NCBI GenBank assembly: GCA_937928755.1
Contig: CALEZI010000050.1
Location: 27,278 to 91,277 of the forward strand
Reading direction: 5' to 3'
Length of the DNA: 64,000 nt
DNA from: an uncultured Rhodanobacteraceae bacterium
GTDB lineage: Bacteria > Pseudomonadota > Gammaproteobacteria > Xanthomonadales > SZUA-5
A program made the position numbers and the translations under genes. This document shows, piece by piece, positions 17,183 through 27,450 of this stretch (position 1 is its first letter; every line of letters begins with the position of its first letter). The notes below the pieces were generated by a model, which saw only the letters and a list, made by a program, of their open reading frames with translations, ran no database searches and was not told the origin of the DNA.

Positions 17183-18940
17183 ATGAGCAATCAGTTGATG
17201 ACCGGTGCGGAGATCGTGGTGAAGGCGCTGCAGGATCAGGGCGTGCGACACATCTTCGGTTATCCCGGCGGCGCGGTACTTCCCATCTACGACGCGTTGT
17301 TCCAGCAGTACACCGTCGAGCACATCCTGGTCCGTCATGAGCAAGGCGCGGCGCATGCGGCCGAAGGTTATGCGCGTTCGACCGGCAAGGCCGGCGTGCT
17401 GCTGGTCACCAGCGGCCCGGGTGCGACCAATGCGGTCACCGGCCTGGCCGACGCGATGATGGATTCGATTCCGCTGGTGTGCATCACCGGCCAGGTGCCG
17501 ACCCATCTGATCGGTTCGGATGCCTTCCAGGAATGCGACACGGTCGGCATCACCCGCGCCTGCACCAAGCACAATTTTCTGGTCAAGGATGTCGACGATC
17601 TGGCGCGCGTGCTGCACGACGCCTTCCACATCGCGACCACCGGGCGTCCCGGCCCGGTGGTAGTCGACATTCCCAAGGACGTGCAGTTTCGCCGTGGCGC
17701 CTACAGCGGCCTGAACAACATCGTGCACCGCACCTACCGGCCGCGCGTCAAGGGCGATCCGGCGCGCATCGAGCAGGCGGTGGAGCTGATGATCAGCGCG
17801 CGTCGGCCGGTGTTCTATACCGGCGGCGGCGTCATCAATGCCGGCTCTCGCGCGTCGGTGCTGCTGCGCGAACTGGTGCGCCTGACCGGGTTTCCGATCA
17901 CCTCCACGCTGATGGGCCTGGGCGCCTTCCCGGCCAGCGATCGCCAGTGGCTGGGCATGCTCGGCATGCACGGCACCTATGAAGCCAACCTTGCGATGAA
18001 CCGCTGCGATGTGATGATCAACATCGGTGCGCGCTTCGACGATCGCGTCACCGGGCGCCTCGACGCCTTTTCACCGGGCTCGAAGAAGATCCACGTCGAC
18101 ATCGATCCGTCATCGATCAACAAGACCGTGCGCGTGGACGTGCCGATCGTCGGCGACTGTGCGCATGTGCTGGAAGAGATGATCGCCGTGTGGAAGGCCA
18201 AGGCGCGCAAGCCCGACGAGGTCGCGATGACCGCCTGGTGGGCGCAGGTCGACGCCTGGCGCGCGCGCAACTCGCTCGGCTATCGCCAGACCGGCGACAC
18301 CATCAAGCCGCAATACGCGGTCGAGCGCCTGTACAAGCTGACGCGCGAGCGCAAGACCTACATCACTACCGAAGTCGGCCAGCACCAGATGTGGGCGGCG
18401 CAGCACTACCGGTTCGAGGAACCCAATCGCTGGATGACCAGCGGCGGCCTCGGCACCATGGGCTACGGCATTCCCGCCGCTGTCGGCGTGCAGGTCGCGC
18501 ACCCGGATGCGCTGGTGATCGACATCGCCGGCGAAGCCAGCGTGCAGATGACCATGCAGGAGCTGTCGACCGCGGTGCAGTACCGCTTGCCGATCAAGAT
18601 CTTCATCCTCAACAACGAATACATGGGCATGGTGCGCCAGTGGCAGCAACTGCTGCACGGCGGCCGCTACGCGCATTCGTATTCCGAGGCGCTGCCGGAT
18701 TTCGTCAAACTCGCCGAAGCCTACGGCGGCAAGGGCATCCGCGCGATCCGCCCGGACGAGCTCGACGCCAAGATCCAGGAAATGCTCGATTACGACGGCC
18801 CGGTGATCTTCGACTGCGTCGTCGACAAGCTGGAAAACTGCTATCCGATGATCCCGTCCGGCGCCGCCCACGACGAGATGATCCTGCCCGATGCGGTAGC
18901 CGGGGCAGGTGTGTCGGAGGCGGGGAAGATGCTGGTCTGA
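17183..18940 (+). CDS. ilvB: Acetolactate synthase large subunit
   Basis: The enzyme has 585 residues and catalyses the first common step of branched-chain amino acid synthesis, joining pyruvate with pyruvate or 2-ketobutyrate using thiamine diphosphate, Mg2+ and FAD. The N-terminal GYPGGAVLPIYDAL and RHEQGAAHAAEGYAR (catalytic glutamate) are canonical. The central FAD-binding domain and C-terminal TPP domain are complete, ending the TPP motif with NNEYMGMVRQWQ. The TPP motif begins GEAS (E451) rather than the commoner GD(G/A)S; the glutamate form also occurs in some other proteobacteria. The small subunit follows about 200 bases downstream. ilvI/ilvG are alternative names for the same family. 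Confidence 0.95.
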   Translation: MSNQLMTGAEIVVKALQDQGVRHIFGYPGGAVLPIYDALFQQYTVEHILVRHEQGAAHAAEGYARSTGKAGVLLVTSGPGATNAVTGLADAMMDSIPLVCITGQVPTHLIGSDAFQECDTVGITRACTKHNFLVKDVDDLARVLHDAFHIATTGRPGPVVVDIPKDVQFRRGAYSGLNNIVHRTYRPRVKGDPARIEQAVELMISARRPVFYTGGGVINAGSRASVLLRELVRLTGFPITSTLMGLGAFPASDRQWLGMLGMHGTYEANLAMNRCDVMINIGARFDDRVTGRLDAFSPGSKKIHVDIDPSSINKTVRVDVPIVGDCAHVLEEMIAVWKAKARKPDEVAMTAWWAQVDAWRARNSLGYRQTGDTIKPQYAVERLYKLTRERKTYITTEVGQHQMWAAQHYRFEEPNRWMTSGGLGTMGYGIPAAVGVQVAHPDALVIDIAGEASVQMTMQELSTAVQYRLPIKIFILNNEYMGMVRQWQQLLHGGRYAHSYSEALPDFVKLAEAYGGKGIRAIRPDELDAKIQEMLDYDGPVIFDCVVDKLENCYPMIPSGAAHDEMILPDAVAGAGVSEAGKMLV

Positions 18941-18963
18941 AAGGCGCGCTTTGCGCGCTTTCA
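18938..18963 (+). other. Hairpin overlapping the ilvB stop codon
   Basis: TGAAAG-GCGCGC-TTT-GCGCGC-TTTCA folds into an 11-pair stem with one bulged G and a three-base loop, and includes the stop codon. There is no T tract, so it may stabilise the mRNA or modulate expression of the downstream small subunit rather than terminate. Confidence 0.45.
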
Positions 18964-18968
18964 GACTT

Positions 18969-19100
18969 GGGAAAAGGAAAAGGGAAAAAGGAAAAGGGGA
19001 GAGCGGGACACGGCAAGTTCAGAGTCTGCGATCCCCGTTCGTCCTCAGAGCCGCGGACTGGCGCGCCCTTGATTCCCCCTTTTCCTTTTTCCTTTTTCCT
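18969..19100. repeat. Inverted pair of GGAAAAAGG purine tracts
   Basis: A GGGAAAAGG-type purine tract (18969-19000) and its pyrimidine complement CCTTTTTCC (19076-19100) bound about 75 bases between the large and small acetolactate synthase genes. The same arrangement recurs at 63700-63875. Confidence 0.8.
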
Positions 19101-19138
19101 CTACTTGTCTCAACGCAACCCTATAACGAGCAGCCCCG

Positions 19139-19681
19139 ATGAATCAGCCCGCCTCCGCCTACTTCCTTTCCGACGCCAAGCCGCGTCCCGCCAAGGCAAC
19201 CCTGTCGATTACCGTCGACAATGAGGTCGGCGCGCTGGCGCGGGTGGTCGGGTTGTTCTCCGGTCGCGGTTACAACATCGAGTCGTTGACGGTGGCGGAA
19301 ACCGACCACCAGAAGCACACCTCGCGGATCACCATCGTCACCAGCGGCACGGTCGATGTGATCGACCAGATCAAGGCCCAGCTCGGGCGGCTGGTGCCGG
19401 TGCACCGGGTGGTCGATCTGGCCGTCGACAAACCGGGACTGGAACGCGAGATGGCGCTGGTGAAGATCGCCGCGACTGGCGAGAACCGCGCCGAGGCGCT
19501 GCGCCTGGCCGAGGTGTTCCGCGCGCGTGTCATCGACATTTCGCCGCAGAGTTTCGTCTTCGAACTGACCGGCACGCCGGTGAAGATCGACGCCTTCGTC
19601 GAGATGATGATCCCGATCGGCCTGGTCGAGCTGTCGCGCACCGGCGTGGTGGCGATCGGGCGTGGCGCTGAGGCCACCTGA
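19139..19681 (+). CDS. ilvN: Acetolactate synthase regulatory (small) subunit
   Basis: The protein has 180 residues. The N-terminal ACT domain starts TLSITVDNEVGALARVVGLF and continues GRGYNIESLTVAETD, the valine-binding and effector-sensing module. The C-terminal part (ENRAEALRLAEVFRARVID) matches the ALS_ss_C domain. It activates the catalytic subunit and confers feedback inhibition by valine. ilvH is an equivalent name for this family. The ribosome binding site upstream of the ATG at 19139 is weak. It is separated from ilvB by a hairpin and an inverted purine repeat. Confidence 0.95.
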   Translation: MNQPASAYFLSDAKPRPAKATLSITVDNEVGALARVVGLFSGRGYNIESLTVAETDHQKHTSRITIVTSGTVDVIDQIKAQLGRLVPVHRVVDLAVDKPGLEREMALVKIAATGENRAEALRLAEVFRARVIDISPQSFVFELTGTPVKIDAFVEMMIPIGLVELSRTGVVAIGRGAEAT

Positions 19682-19808
19682 GCGCAAGACTGGCTCAAGG
19701 GGCGCACGCCTCGCGCCCTATTGCGTAGGTTCGCAGGGATCGGTAGACAACGATCCTTCCTTCCGGCAGGCGAACGTCGATGCGATTTGAGCAACGGATG
19801 CGCCGGTC

Positions 19809-21548
19809 ATGAGGTCGCCGCCAGCGATCGCCGATCGCCACGTCGAGCGCAGCGTCCTGCTGCTGCTGTCGGCCCTTGGCCTCTGGCTGGCCGCAGCCGC
19901 CTGGCTGGTCAATGTCGAGTACGGCGATGGCTACAGCACGGTGGCCAACGCCGACTATCTGCTGGGCACATCGGATGCATGGTTCTGGCAGCGCGGCCCG
20001 ATGATGGCGCTGCTGCTGGTGCCCGGGGAGTGGCTGGCGCAACGGCTGGGGCTGACGCCGCTTGACGTGCGGCCGCACCACGCCGTGATGGCGCTGCTGC
20101 ATCTGTTGTACCTGGTGGGTGTCTGGCGCCTGCTGTCGGCTCGTTTCGGCAGCAATCCGGCAACCTTGCTCGGCTGGCTGGCCGCCATCCCGACGCTGGT
20201 GTTCTTCAGCTACGCGCCGTTCATCAGCCACGACATTCTGCCGGGCTTGCTGGTGCTGTGGCTGTTGCGCATTTCCGCCCGCTTCCCCGAGCGCTCGGGC
20301 GCGTTCGATCTCGGTCTGTTCTTTGCCCTGGTCTCGATGCTTGTGTTGATCAAGCAGACCTATGCCGTGGTGCCGGCGGCAATCCTGCTGGCTAGGCTCG
20401 GGGCGTTGCTCTCGGCGCGCCGGCTGACCGCCGTGGAACTGCGTGCGGGGCTGCTGTTGGTGGCTTCTGCAGTCGCTGCGGGCGCGTTCTGTTGGGTGGT
20501 CTACGCCGCGTTTTCAGCCGCACGCTTCCCGGAAGTCCCGTTCCTGCTGCGTCCGCTGGCGATCATCGACGAGATCGGCAATGCTTATGAGGGATACGCC
20601 GAACTGAGCGAGATCTTTTATTCGTGGGTCTATCTGCGCAATGTGTCCGCCTACGGCATCCTCGCGATGACGCTGCTGTTGCCGGGACTCGTGATGGCCT
20701 GGCGAGGCGGCAGTACCGAGTGGCGCCAACTGGCTCTGTGCTGGCTGTTGCTGCTGGCGGTGATGCAATGGACGCCATTCAAGGAGGTGCGCTATCTCGG
20801 TTTCCTTGCGCCATTGAGCGCTGCATTGATCATTCCTGTGATCGCATTGGCACTCGGTCGGGGCCTGGCGTATCGGGCGCTGCTGGGCGTGGTCCTGCTC
20901 GCCGACGTCGCCAGGGTCGTGCCCGAAGCCGCGCGCATCACCCAGCCCTACTATCAGGACGGCGTGACCGGATTCTTCGAGCCACTGGCGGACGTGCGCT
21001 ACCGCGACGTGCCGATCTTCTTCGGCAAGGGTTGGCTGAGCTTCATCGCCCCGGATCCGCGCGCCTTTGTCGGCGATTCTTTTCATCGCATCGTCGAGAT
21101 GCATATCGAGCAGGTCCGCGCGCTCTACCATCTGCCGCGCGAGCGCGTGTTTCGCGTCCAGTTGGCTGCCATCGCCGATGCCGCGCAGGTGCAGAGCGGC
21201 GCGCTGTTCCTGGTTCAAAATCAACTGCTTTCGCGTGGGCCGCCCTACGGAAGTAACAGTCGAGCCGGTTTGTCGGCGGATTTCGTGCAATTCCTGGCGC
21301 GCGCGGAGGACGTCGATTTCGTGCTCGAACAAGGCCGCTTCGTGGCTCGGGCTGAACCGGGCACGGTCATGATGCTGTTGCGCAAGGGCGCCGGAGGTAC
21401 CGACATGGCGCGCGTGCAGGATGTCGTCGACGTCGCAAGCATGCGCCACTTTGCAGGCTTCGACGAGCTGCCCGATCGGGTGTCGGTGCGCGTGCTGGTG
21501 GTCCTGCGCGAGTGCGATCTCGGCGGCTGCCGGCGCACCGGCGATTGA
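19809..21548 (+). CDS. Polytopic membrane protein, GT-C glycosyltransferase-like (paralogue of 34438-36177)
   Basis: The protein has 579 residues and about eleven hydrophobic segments. The first external loop contains VEYGDGYSTVANADYLLG, an acidic motif in the position of the catalytic aspartate of PMT/ArnT (GT39/GT83) enzymes, which use lipid-linked sugar donors. The segment FFSYAPFISHDILPGLLVL is shared with the paralogue between pilS and pilR, which has exactly the same length. The soluble C-terminal 170 residues end with cysteines (ECDLGGCRRTGD). The function is inferred, and a non-enzymatic membrane protein is possible. It converges with glyS, with only three bases between stops. Confidence 0.65.
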   Translation: MRSPPAIADRHVERSVLLLLSALGLWLAAAAWLVNVEYGDGYSTVANADYLLGTSDAWFWQRGPMMALLLVPGEWLAQRLGLTPLDVRPHHAVMALLHLLYLVGVWRLLSARFGSNPATLLGWLAAIPTLVFFSYAPFISHDILPGLLVLWLLRISARFPERSGAFDLGLFFALVSMLVLIKQTYAVVPAAILLARLGALLSARRLTAVELRAGLLLVASAVAAGAFCWVVYAAFSAARFPEVPFLLRPLAIIDEIGNAYEGYAELSEIFYSWVYLRNVSAYGILAMTLLLPGLVMAWRGGSTEWRQLALCWLLLLAVMQWTPFKEVRYLGFLAPLSAALIIPVIALALGRGLAYRALLGVVLLADVARVVPEAARITQPYYQDGVTGFFEPLADVRYRDVPIFFGKGWLSFIAPDPRAFVGDSFHRIVEMHIEQVRALYHLPRERVFRVQLAAIADAAQVQSGALFLVQNQLLSRGPPYGSNSRAGLSADFVQFLARAEDVDFVLEQGRFVARAEPGTVMMLLRKGAGGTDMARVQDVVDVASMRHFAGFDELPDRVSVRVLVVLRECDLGGCRRTGD

Positions 21549-21551
21549 ACA

Positions 21552-23720
21552 TCACCCGGTCAGCAGCGAAACATCCGCGGTCTGCAGGAACAACTGACTC
21601 AGGCGCTCCAGCAATGCCAGGCGGTTGTTGCGCACCGCAACGTCGTCGGCCATCACCATGACGCCGTCGAAAAAGGCGTCGATTGGCGCCTGCAGATCGG
21701 CCAGCCGCGTCAGGCCCTCGACGTACTCGCCCGCAGCAAAGCGCGGTGCGCTGTCACGCTCGGCATCGCCGATGGCCACGTAGAGGGCCTTTTCCGCATC
21801 GTGATGCAGGCGGTCGGTCTCCACGCCACCGATGGCCTCGATGTCGATGCCGCTCTCCGCTGCCTTGCGCAGGATGTTGCGGATGCGTTTGTTGGCGGCG
21901 GCGAGGCTCTGGCAGGCCGGCAACTGCTTGAACGCCAGCACTGCTTTCAGGCGCCGGTCGAAGTCGACCAGATCGTGTGGGCGGCGTGCAGCGACGGCTT
22001 CGAAAACGTCGCCGGTGATGCCGGCATCGGTGTAATACGCCCGCGTGCGTTCGAGAATGAATTCGTAGAGTTCGTTGACCGCCGGCGCGGTCAACTGGTC
22101 GACCAGCTTGGCCGACATCGCGCTGTCGTGGAACACCGCGCCGACGATCTTGCCGAGGTAGTCCTTGAGGCTCTGCGCCGGGACGCCGAGCACCGCCTGT
22201 TCCAGCGCTTGCGGCAAGTCGAGGCGGATGTCGCCTTCGATCAGCGTGCGCGCCAGACCGAGTGCCGCACGGCGCAGCGCGAACGGATCCTTGTTGCCGG
22301 TCGGCTTGAGGCCCACCGCGAAGATGCCGGCCAGCGTGTCCAGTCGCTCGGCAATCGCGAGCACGCGTCCCAATGGACTCGCGGCAATCGGCGCGCCCGC
22401 CTGGCGCGGCGCATAAACTTCGTCGAGCGCGTCGGCCACGGCCTGCGGTTGCCCTTGCGCCAGCGCGTAAGTGCGCCCCATCTGGCCCTGCAACTCGGGG
22501 AACTCGCCGACCATGCGCGTCAGCAGATCGGCTTTCGACAACCGCGCTGCGGCTTCCGCCAGGCCGGGATCGATGCCGACTTCCGGTGCCACCGCGCGCG
22601 CCAGCACGATCACGCGCTCGGTCTTCTCGAACAGCGTGCCGAGTTTCTGCTGGTAGGTCACCAGCTTGAGTCCCTCGACATGTTCGGCCAGCGGTTGCTT
22701 CAGATCCTGGTCGAAGAAGAACGCGGCATCCGACAGGCGTGGGCGCACCACGCGCTCGTAACCCTTGCGGATTTCGTCCGGATCGCGGCTTTCGATGTTG
22801 GCGACACCGACGAAATTCGGCGTCAGCTCCCCATTCGCGTCGAGCACCGGAAAGAAACGCTGGTGGGTTTCGATGGTGGTGACGATCACCGCGGCCGGCA
22901 GGCGCATGAACTCGGTCGGGATTGAACAGGCAATCGCGCAAGGGTACTCGGTCAGATTGCTGACCTCGTCGATCAGGTCCTCGGGCAAGCGCGCCACGCC
23001 GCCCAGCTTGCGCGCGGCAGTCGCCACCTCGGCGCGCACGCGTTCGCGGCGCGCCTGCGGATCGACGATCACCTTGGCGGACAGCAGCGAGGCGATGTAC
23101 TCGGACGGGCGCGCGATCGCCACCTCGCCGGCGTGATGGAAACGATGGCCGCGGGTGCGCCGGCCGCTGGCGATGCCGTAGACCTGAGTCGGCAGGACGG
23201 TCTCCCCCAGCAACACGATCAGTCCATGCACGGGGCGCAGGAAGGCGAACTCGTTGCTGCCCCAGCGCATCGGCTTGCCCAGAGGCAACGCCTGCAGGGT
23301 CTCGACGACCATCGCCGGCAGGACGTCAGCGGTCAGCGCGCCTGGCTTGGTGCTGCGAAACACGAACCAGGCGCCCTTTTCGGTTTCCAGCTTCTCCAGC
23401 GCTTCGACGGCAATCCCGCATGATTGCGCAAAGCCGATCAGCGCTTTGCTCGGCGCACCATCGGCACCGATGCCGGCTGCGACCGCCGGGCCGCGTCGCT
23501 CCAGCGTTTGCTCCGGTTGCGCCATGGCCACATCCGGGATCAGCACGGCGATGCGCCGTGGCGTCCATAGCGTCCGGGCGTTGGCGGCGGCGTGCGCGAT
23601 GCCCGCCTTGTTCAGGCGTTCGCTCAAACCAGTGCGCAAACCATTGGCCAGATCGGCAACCGCCTTGGCAGGAAGCTCTTCGCAGAGCAGTTCGACGAGC
23701 AGGTCAGCGGTGTTGGTCAT
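21552..23720 (-). CDS. glyS: Glycyl-tRNA synthetase beta subunit
   Basis: The protein has 722 residues. It is the tRNA-recognition subunit of the alpha2-beta2 glycyl-tRNA synthetase of most bacteria. The start MTNTADLLVELLCEELPAKA is characteristic, and the C-terminal DALR anticodon-binding-like region (VMVMADDVAVRNNRLALLERL) is intact. ATG at 23720 was chosen over a TTG twelve bases upstream. glyQ lies upstream on the same strand, separated by a 190-base gap filled with palindromic repeats, so co-transcription with glyQ would have to pass those hairpins. Confidence 0.97.
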   Translation of the reverse strand: MTNTADLLVELLCEELPAKAVADLANGLRTGLSERLNKAGIAHAAANARTLWTPRRIAVLIPDVAMAQPEQTLERRGPAVAAGIGADGAPSKALIGFAQSCGIAVEALEKLETEKGAWFVFRSTKPGALTADVLPAMVVETLQALPLGKPMRWGSNEFAFLRPVHGLIVLLGETVLPTQVYGIASGRRTRGHRFHHAGEVAIARPSEYIASLLSAKVIVDPQARRERVRAEVATAARKLGGVARLPEDLIDEVSNLTEYPCAIACSIPTEFMRLPAAVIVTTIETHQRFFPVLDANGELTPNFVGVANIESRDPDEIRKGYERVVRPRLSDAAFFFDQDLKQPLAEHVEGLKLVTYQQKLGTLFEKTERVIVLARAVAPEVGIDPGLAEAAARLSKADLLTRMVGEFPELQGQMGRTYALAQGQPQAVADALDEVYAPRQAGAPIAASPLGRVLAIAERLDTLAGIFAVGLKPTGNKDPFALRRAALGLARTLIEGDIRLDLPQALEQAVLGVPAQSLKDYLGKIVGAVFHDSAMSAKLVDQLTAPAVNELYEFILERTRAYYTDAGITGDVFEAVAARRPHDLVDFDRRLKAVLAFKQLPACQSLAAANKRIRNILRKAAESGIDIEAIGGVETDRLHHDAEKALYVAIGDAERDSAPRFAAGEYVEGLTRLADLQAPIDAFFDGVMVMADDVAVRNNRLALLERLSQLFLQTADVSLLTG

Positions 23721-23763
23721 CTTGCATACCAATTTTTGTTGGGTTCGGGCCGGGTTTGCTCTC

Positions 23764-23898
23764 GTGGGTCCGGACCCTGTCGGGACGCTTTCCCAGCGGG
23801 TGGAGCGTTAGCGGCACTTGCTCTTGTGGGTTCGGACTTTTCTGGACGCTTGTGATCTGGCCCCTGCAAAAGAGCGTCCAGACCAGTCTGGACCCACC
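23764..23898. repeat. GTCCAGAC hairpin repeats between glyQ and glyS
   Basis: Two forward units (23764-23790 and 23825-23851, of the form GTGGGTCCGGAC...GGACGCTT) and one reverse unit (23871-23898, GAGCGTCCAGACCAGTCTGG) are visible. The reverse unit keeps a perfect stem; the forward ones are degenerate. Confidence 0.85.
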
Positions 23899-23909
23899 AG
23901 GGCTCAGAC

Positions 23910-24806
<897 letters not shown>

Positions 24807-24876
24807 GCGGGCGGCCGGGGTGACGAAGCGGACCGCGGAGTATACGAAAGCGGGGCGCAGTGCTGCGGTTCTGTTT

Positions 24877-24968
24877 TTTGTCCGCAAAGGACGCAAAGGA
24901 CGCAAAGGAGAGCGAAGCGCTTGAATCCGACTGCTTTTCTTCGCGTCCTTTGCGTCCTTTGCGGACAA
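24877..24968. repeat. Inverted pair of GTCCGCAAAGGACGCAAAGG repeats
   Basis: The left arm (24877-24908) and right arm (24942-24968) are complementary over more than 25 bases and enclose about 35 unique bases. A second pair lies at 48179-48418. It sits directly upstream of glyQ and could form a hairpin in the leader. Confidence 0.85.
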
Positions 24969-24976
24969 ATACTCTG

Positions 24977-25672
24977 TCAGGTTGATACGGCTGCAGCGCC
25001 CGGCAACTTCTGCTTCGCCCCATACCGCCGATCCAGATACACCCCGGCCACCAGGGCCACGGCCAGTGGCAGGAACCACGGCACCAGTTGCAGCCAGGCC
25101 TGATCGAAGCTGGCGATGGTGCTACGCATGCCGATGCCGAGGAAGGCGACATGGGTGGCGACGCCATTGCCGAGCATTGCGCCGTAGTGCTCTTTCAGCC
25201 ACCAGTTGCGTGCTGTCGGCAGAGTGCGCGCCTGGCGCAGCATGCCGATGCCGATCGCGATGCCGACAAAGCAGAAGGTACTCAGCAACATGCTGCCGCG
25301 CGCCAGTCCGATCGCGAACACCACCAGGCCGGCAATCAGATTGACCCAGCCGGTGATGACATATTTGCGGTCGTGGAAACCGGTGAGATCGCGCTTGCTC
25401 TGGATTGCGCGCCGCGCCAGCCAGATCGAGGTGCCGGTGATGACCACGAGATAAAGCAGGAAGATGCCGATGTCGATCACACCGCGCGAGATGAAGCGCA
25501 CTGCCATCGGCAGCGCACTGGCGAGGATCATCAGCATGGCGATCAGATAGACCTTGCCCACGCCCTTGTGCAGCGGGCTGCCCTTGCGGGCGATGGCGGC
25601 GGTCCAGAAGGTCAGCAAGGCGACGCTGCCGGCAGCAATGTGGGCGGTCACCAGCATCTGGTAGGCGGTCAT
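24977..25672 (-). CDS. Integral membrane protein, DUF2306-like
   Basis: The protein has 231 residues from the ATG at 25672. About seven hydrophobic helices are visible, with charged loops such as [16 protein letters not shown] after the second helix and [20 protein letters not shown] near the end. These histidine-containing loops resemble the predicted membrane protein family DUF2306. No biochemical function is established. It lies 37 bases downstream of a DUF2141-like exported protein and upstream of glyQ on the same strand. Confidence 0.6.
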   Translation of the reverse strand: MTAYQMLVTAHIAAGSVALLTFWTAAIARKGSPLHKGVGKVYLIAMLMILASALPMAVRFISRGVIDIGIFLLYLVVITGTSIWLARRAIQSKRDLTGFHDRKYVITGWVNLIAGLVVFAIGLARGSMLLSTFCFVGIAIGIGMLRQARTLPTARNWWLKEHYGAMLGNGVATHVAFLGIGMRSTIASFDQAWLQLVPWFLPLAVALVAGVYLDRRYGAKQKLPGAAAVST

Positions 25673-25709
25673 GGCGGCTTTTCCTCGAAAGTTGAGCGAC
25701 GGTCGATGT

Positions 25710-26141
25710 TCAGCGCAGTTCGATGCGAATCGCGCTGCCGGCATCGGCAACCTCGATCACGGCATCGATGAAATCCGGCGGGCCGAACAAACCGCCGCCG
25801 TTGCTGAAGCCGTAGGGTTCGGTCGGCTTGCCGAACATCCCGCGATCCAGCTTGCCGTTGGCGTTGCGATCGACATACACGACCAGCGCATAGCGGCCCG
25901 GCGCCAGCCCGTCGATCGACAGTGTGTGCGTGCCTTTGGCTCCGAGCTCGGCAGGAGCGGCCTGCTTGAGGTTGCGGACCGGCTTCTTCAGCCACTGAGC
26001 TTCCTGGTCATAGAGCGCCACCAGGACTTGCTCGCCCGGGTTGATGCCATTGCCGATCTCCACCGACAACGAGCCAGCGTGGGCGGTGGCGATGGACGCC
26101 AACAGCGTTGCGACGATGGTCAACGGGCTACGGGTTTTCAT
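25710..26141 (-). CDS. Exported DUF2141-family protein
   Basis: The protein has 143 residues; AGGAG precedes the ATG at 26141. A signal peptide (MKTRSPLTIVATLLASIATA, cut after HAG) is followed by a beta-rich domain with LSIDGLAPGRYALVVYVDRN and ANGKLDRGMFGKPTEPYGFS, the hallmark of DUF2141 proteins. The family is extracytoplasmic and functionally uncharacterised. It probably shares a transcript with the downstream DUF2306-like gene. Confidence 0.85.
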   Translation of the reverse strand: MKTRSPLTIVATLLASIATAHAGSLSVEIGNGINPGEQVLVALYDQEAQWLKKPVRNLKQAAPAELGAKGTHTLSIDGLAPGRYALVVYVDRNANGKLDRGMFGKPTEPYGFSNGGGLFGPPDFIDAVIEVADAGSAIRIELR

Positions 26142-26298
26142 GACTCACTCCTGACGATCAAGAACGATTGCGGTGAGTTCAGCATCGGTGAAGCGCGTTG
26201 TTGCCATCAGGTGCGCGGCGTCACCCGGGAGGGGTGATGAAAGTCACCAGTTGCGGCGGATGCAATCCGCGGGCGATGGCGCCGGCTACACTGGTGCC

Positions 26299-27450
26299 AT
26301 GAACGCACCCGCACCCCACACTCCTGAATCGCCCTGGCACGGCGCCTGGTTGTCGCCGCTGAACCTGGCGGCTTACATCACCTGGCTGGCGATGCTGTTG
26401 CAGTCGATCCGTTGGGAACGCCTGGCGCAGGGCGATTCGCTGCAATACGGTGGACTGGCGGCGCTGGCGGCGGTGCTGGTGTGCTATCTGTTGGCGAACG
26501 CGCAGAAGGATGCGCCGCAACGCGAACGCGTCCTGGTGCTGCTGCAGGCGGTCGCCGTGTTGCTCGCGACCTGGTGCCTGCGCAATGGTGGGCCAGCGGT
26601 GCTGCTGATCATCGTCGCTGCGCAAGTGGGCGCCATGTGGCCGCGTTGGCAGGCGATTGCGATCATGGCGGTCATCAACGGCCTGTTGCTGGTGATCTGG
26701 CTGCAGGGCATCAGTCTGACCAGCGCTCTGCTGGCGGTGTTGCCGATGATCGGCTTCCAGACTTTCGCGGCGTTGACGGTGCACTACGCGATGAACGCGC
26801 AGCAAGCCACCCGCGAACTGGCGCATACCCACGCGCAACTGCTGGCGACCCAACGCCTGCTCGAGGACAGCGCGCGCAGCGGTGAACGTCTGCGCCTGTC
26901 GCGCGAGCTGCATGATGTGGCCGGACACAAGCTCACGGCGTTGAAACTCAACCTGCGCCTGCTCGAGCGCGATCCGGCGCTGGCTGCACGCGAAGAAGTG
27001 AAGGTCGCCGCGACGCTTGCCGATGAACTGCTGCAGGACATCCGTGCCGTCGTCAGCGAGCTGCGCAAACACGATGGGATTGACCTTCCGGCTGCGATCA
27101 TCACGCTGACGCAGCAGATCCCCGGTACCCGATTCACCGTCGACATCGACCCCGAGCTGCGCGTGCCCGACGTCGACACCGCCGAGATCCTGCTGCGCTG
27201 CGCCCAGGAAGGCATCACCAACGCGCTGCGCCATGGCCGCGCGCAAGCGATCGAGGTCAGTTGCGGCGCGCGCGACTCGCGCATCGAGTTGACCATCCGC
27301 AACGACGGCGCGCCGCTCAAGACCGGGCCTTTCGGCAATGGCCTGACCGGCATGCGCGAACGCCTCGCGGCGGCGGGCGGCGAATTGTCACTGCGCGCGC
27401 TGAGTGGCGGCGGCGCCGAACTCAAGGCAGCATTGCCAGCGCATGGATGA
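26299..27450 (+). CDS. Sensor histidine kinase, NarL/DesK type (HisKA_3)
   Basis: The protein has 383 residues from the ATG at 26299. The N-terminal 150 residues form about five or six membrane helices with no sizeable external sensor, as in DesK-like kinases. The phospho-acceptor H205 lies in SRELHDVAGHKLTALKLNLR. The ATP-binding domain is compact, with LLRCAQEGITNALRHGRA (N box) and GPFGNGLTGMRERLAAAGG (G boxes). Its stop overlaps the start of the response regulator by eight bases, indicating translational coupling. The signal is unknown; membrane fluidity or lipid state is one guess by analogy with DesK. Confidence 0.92.
   Translation: MNAPAPHTPESPWHGAWLSPLNLAAYITWLAMLLQSIRWERLAQGDSLQYGGLAALAAVLVCYLLANAQKDAPQRERVLVLLQAVAVLLATWCLRNGGPAVLLIIVAAQVGAMWPRWQAIAIMAVINGLLLVIWLQGISLTSALLAVLPMIGFQTFAALTVHYAMNAQQATRELAHTHAQLLATQRLLEDSARSGERLRLSRELHDVAGHKLTALKLNLRLLERDPALAAREEVKVAATLADELLQDIRAVVSELRKHDGIDLPAAIITLTQQIPGTRFTVDIDPELRVPDVDTAEILLRCAQEGITNALRHGRAQAIEVSCGARDSRIELTIRNDGAPLKTGPFGNGLTGMRERLAAAGGELSLRALSGGGAELKAALPAHG

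Noticed and set aside
26173..26298. N-terminal extension of the histidine kinase
   Set aside because: The extra 42 residues lie in the divergent promoter gap and do not resemble the membrane sensor; ATG at 26299 is preferred.
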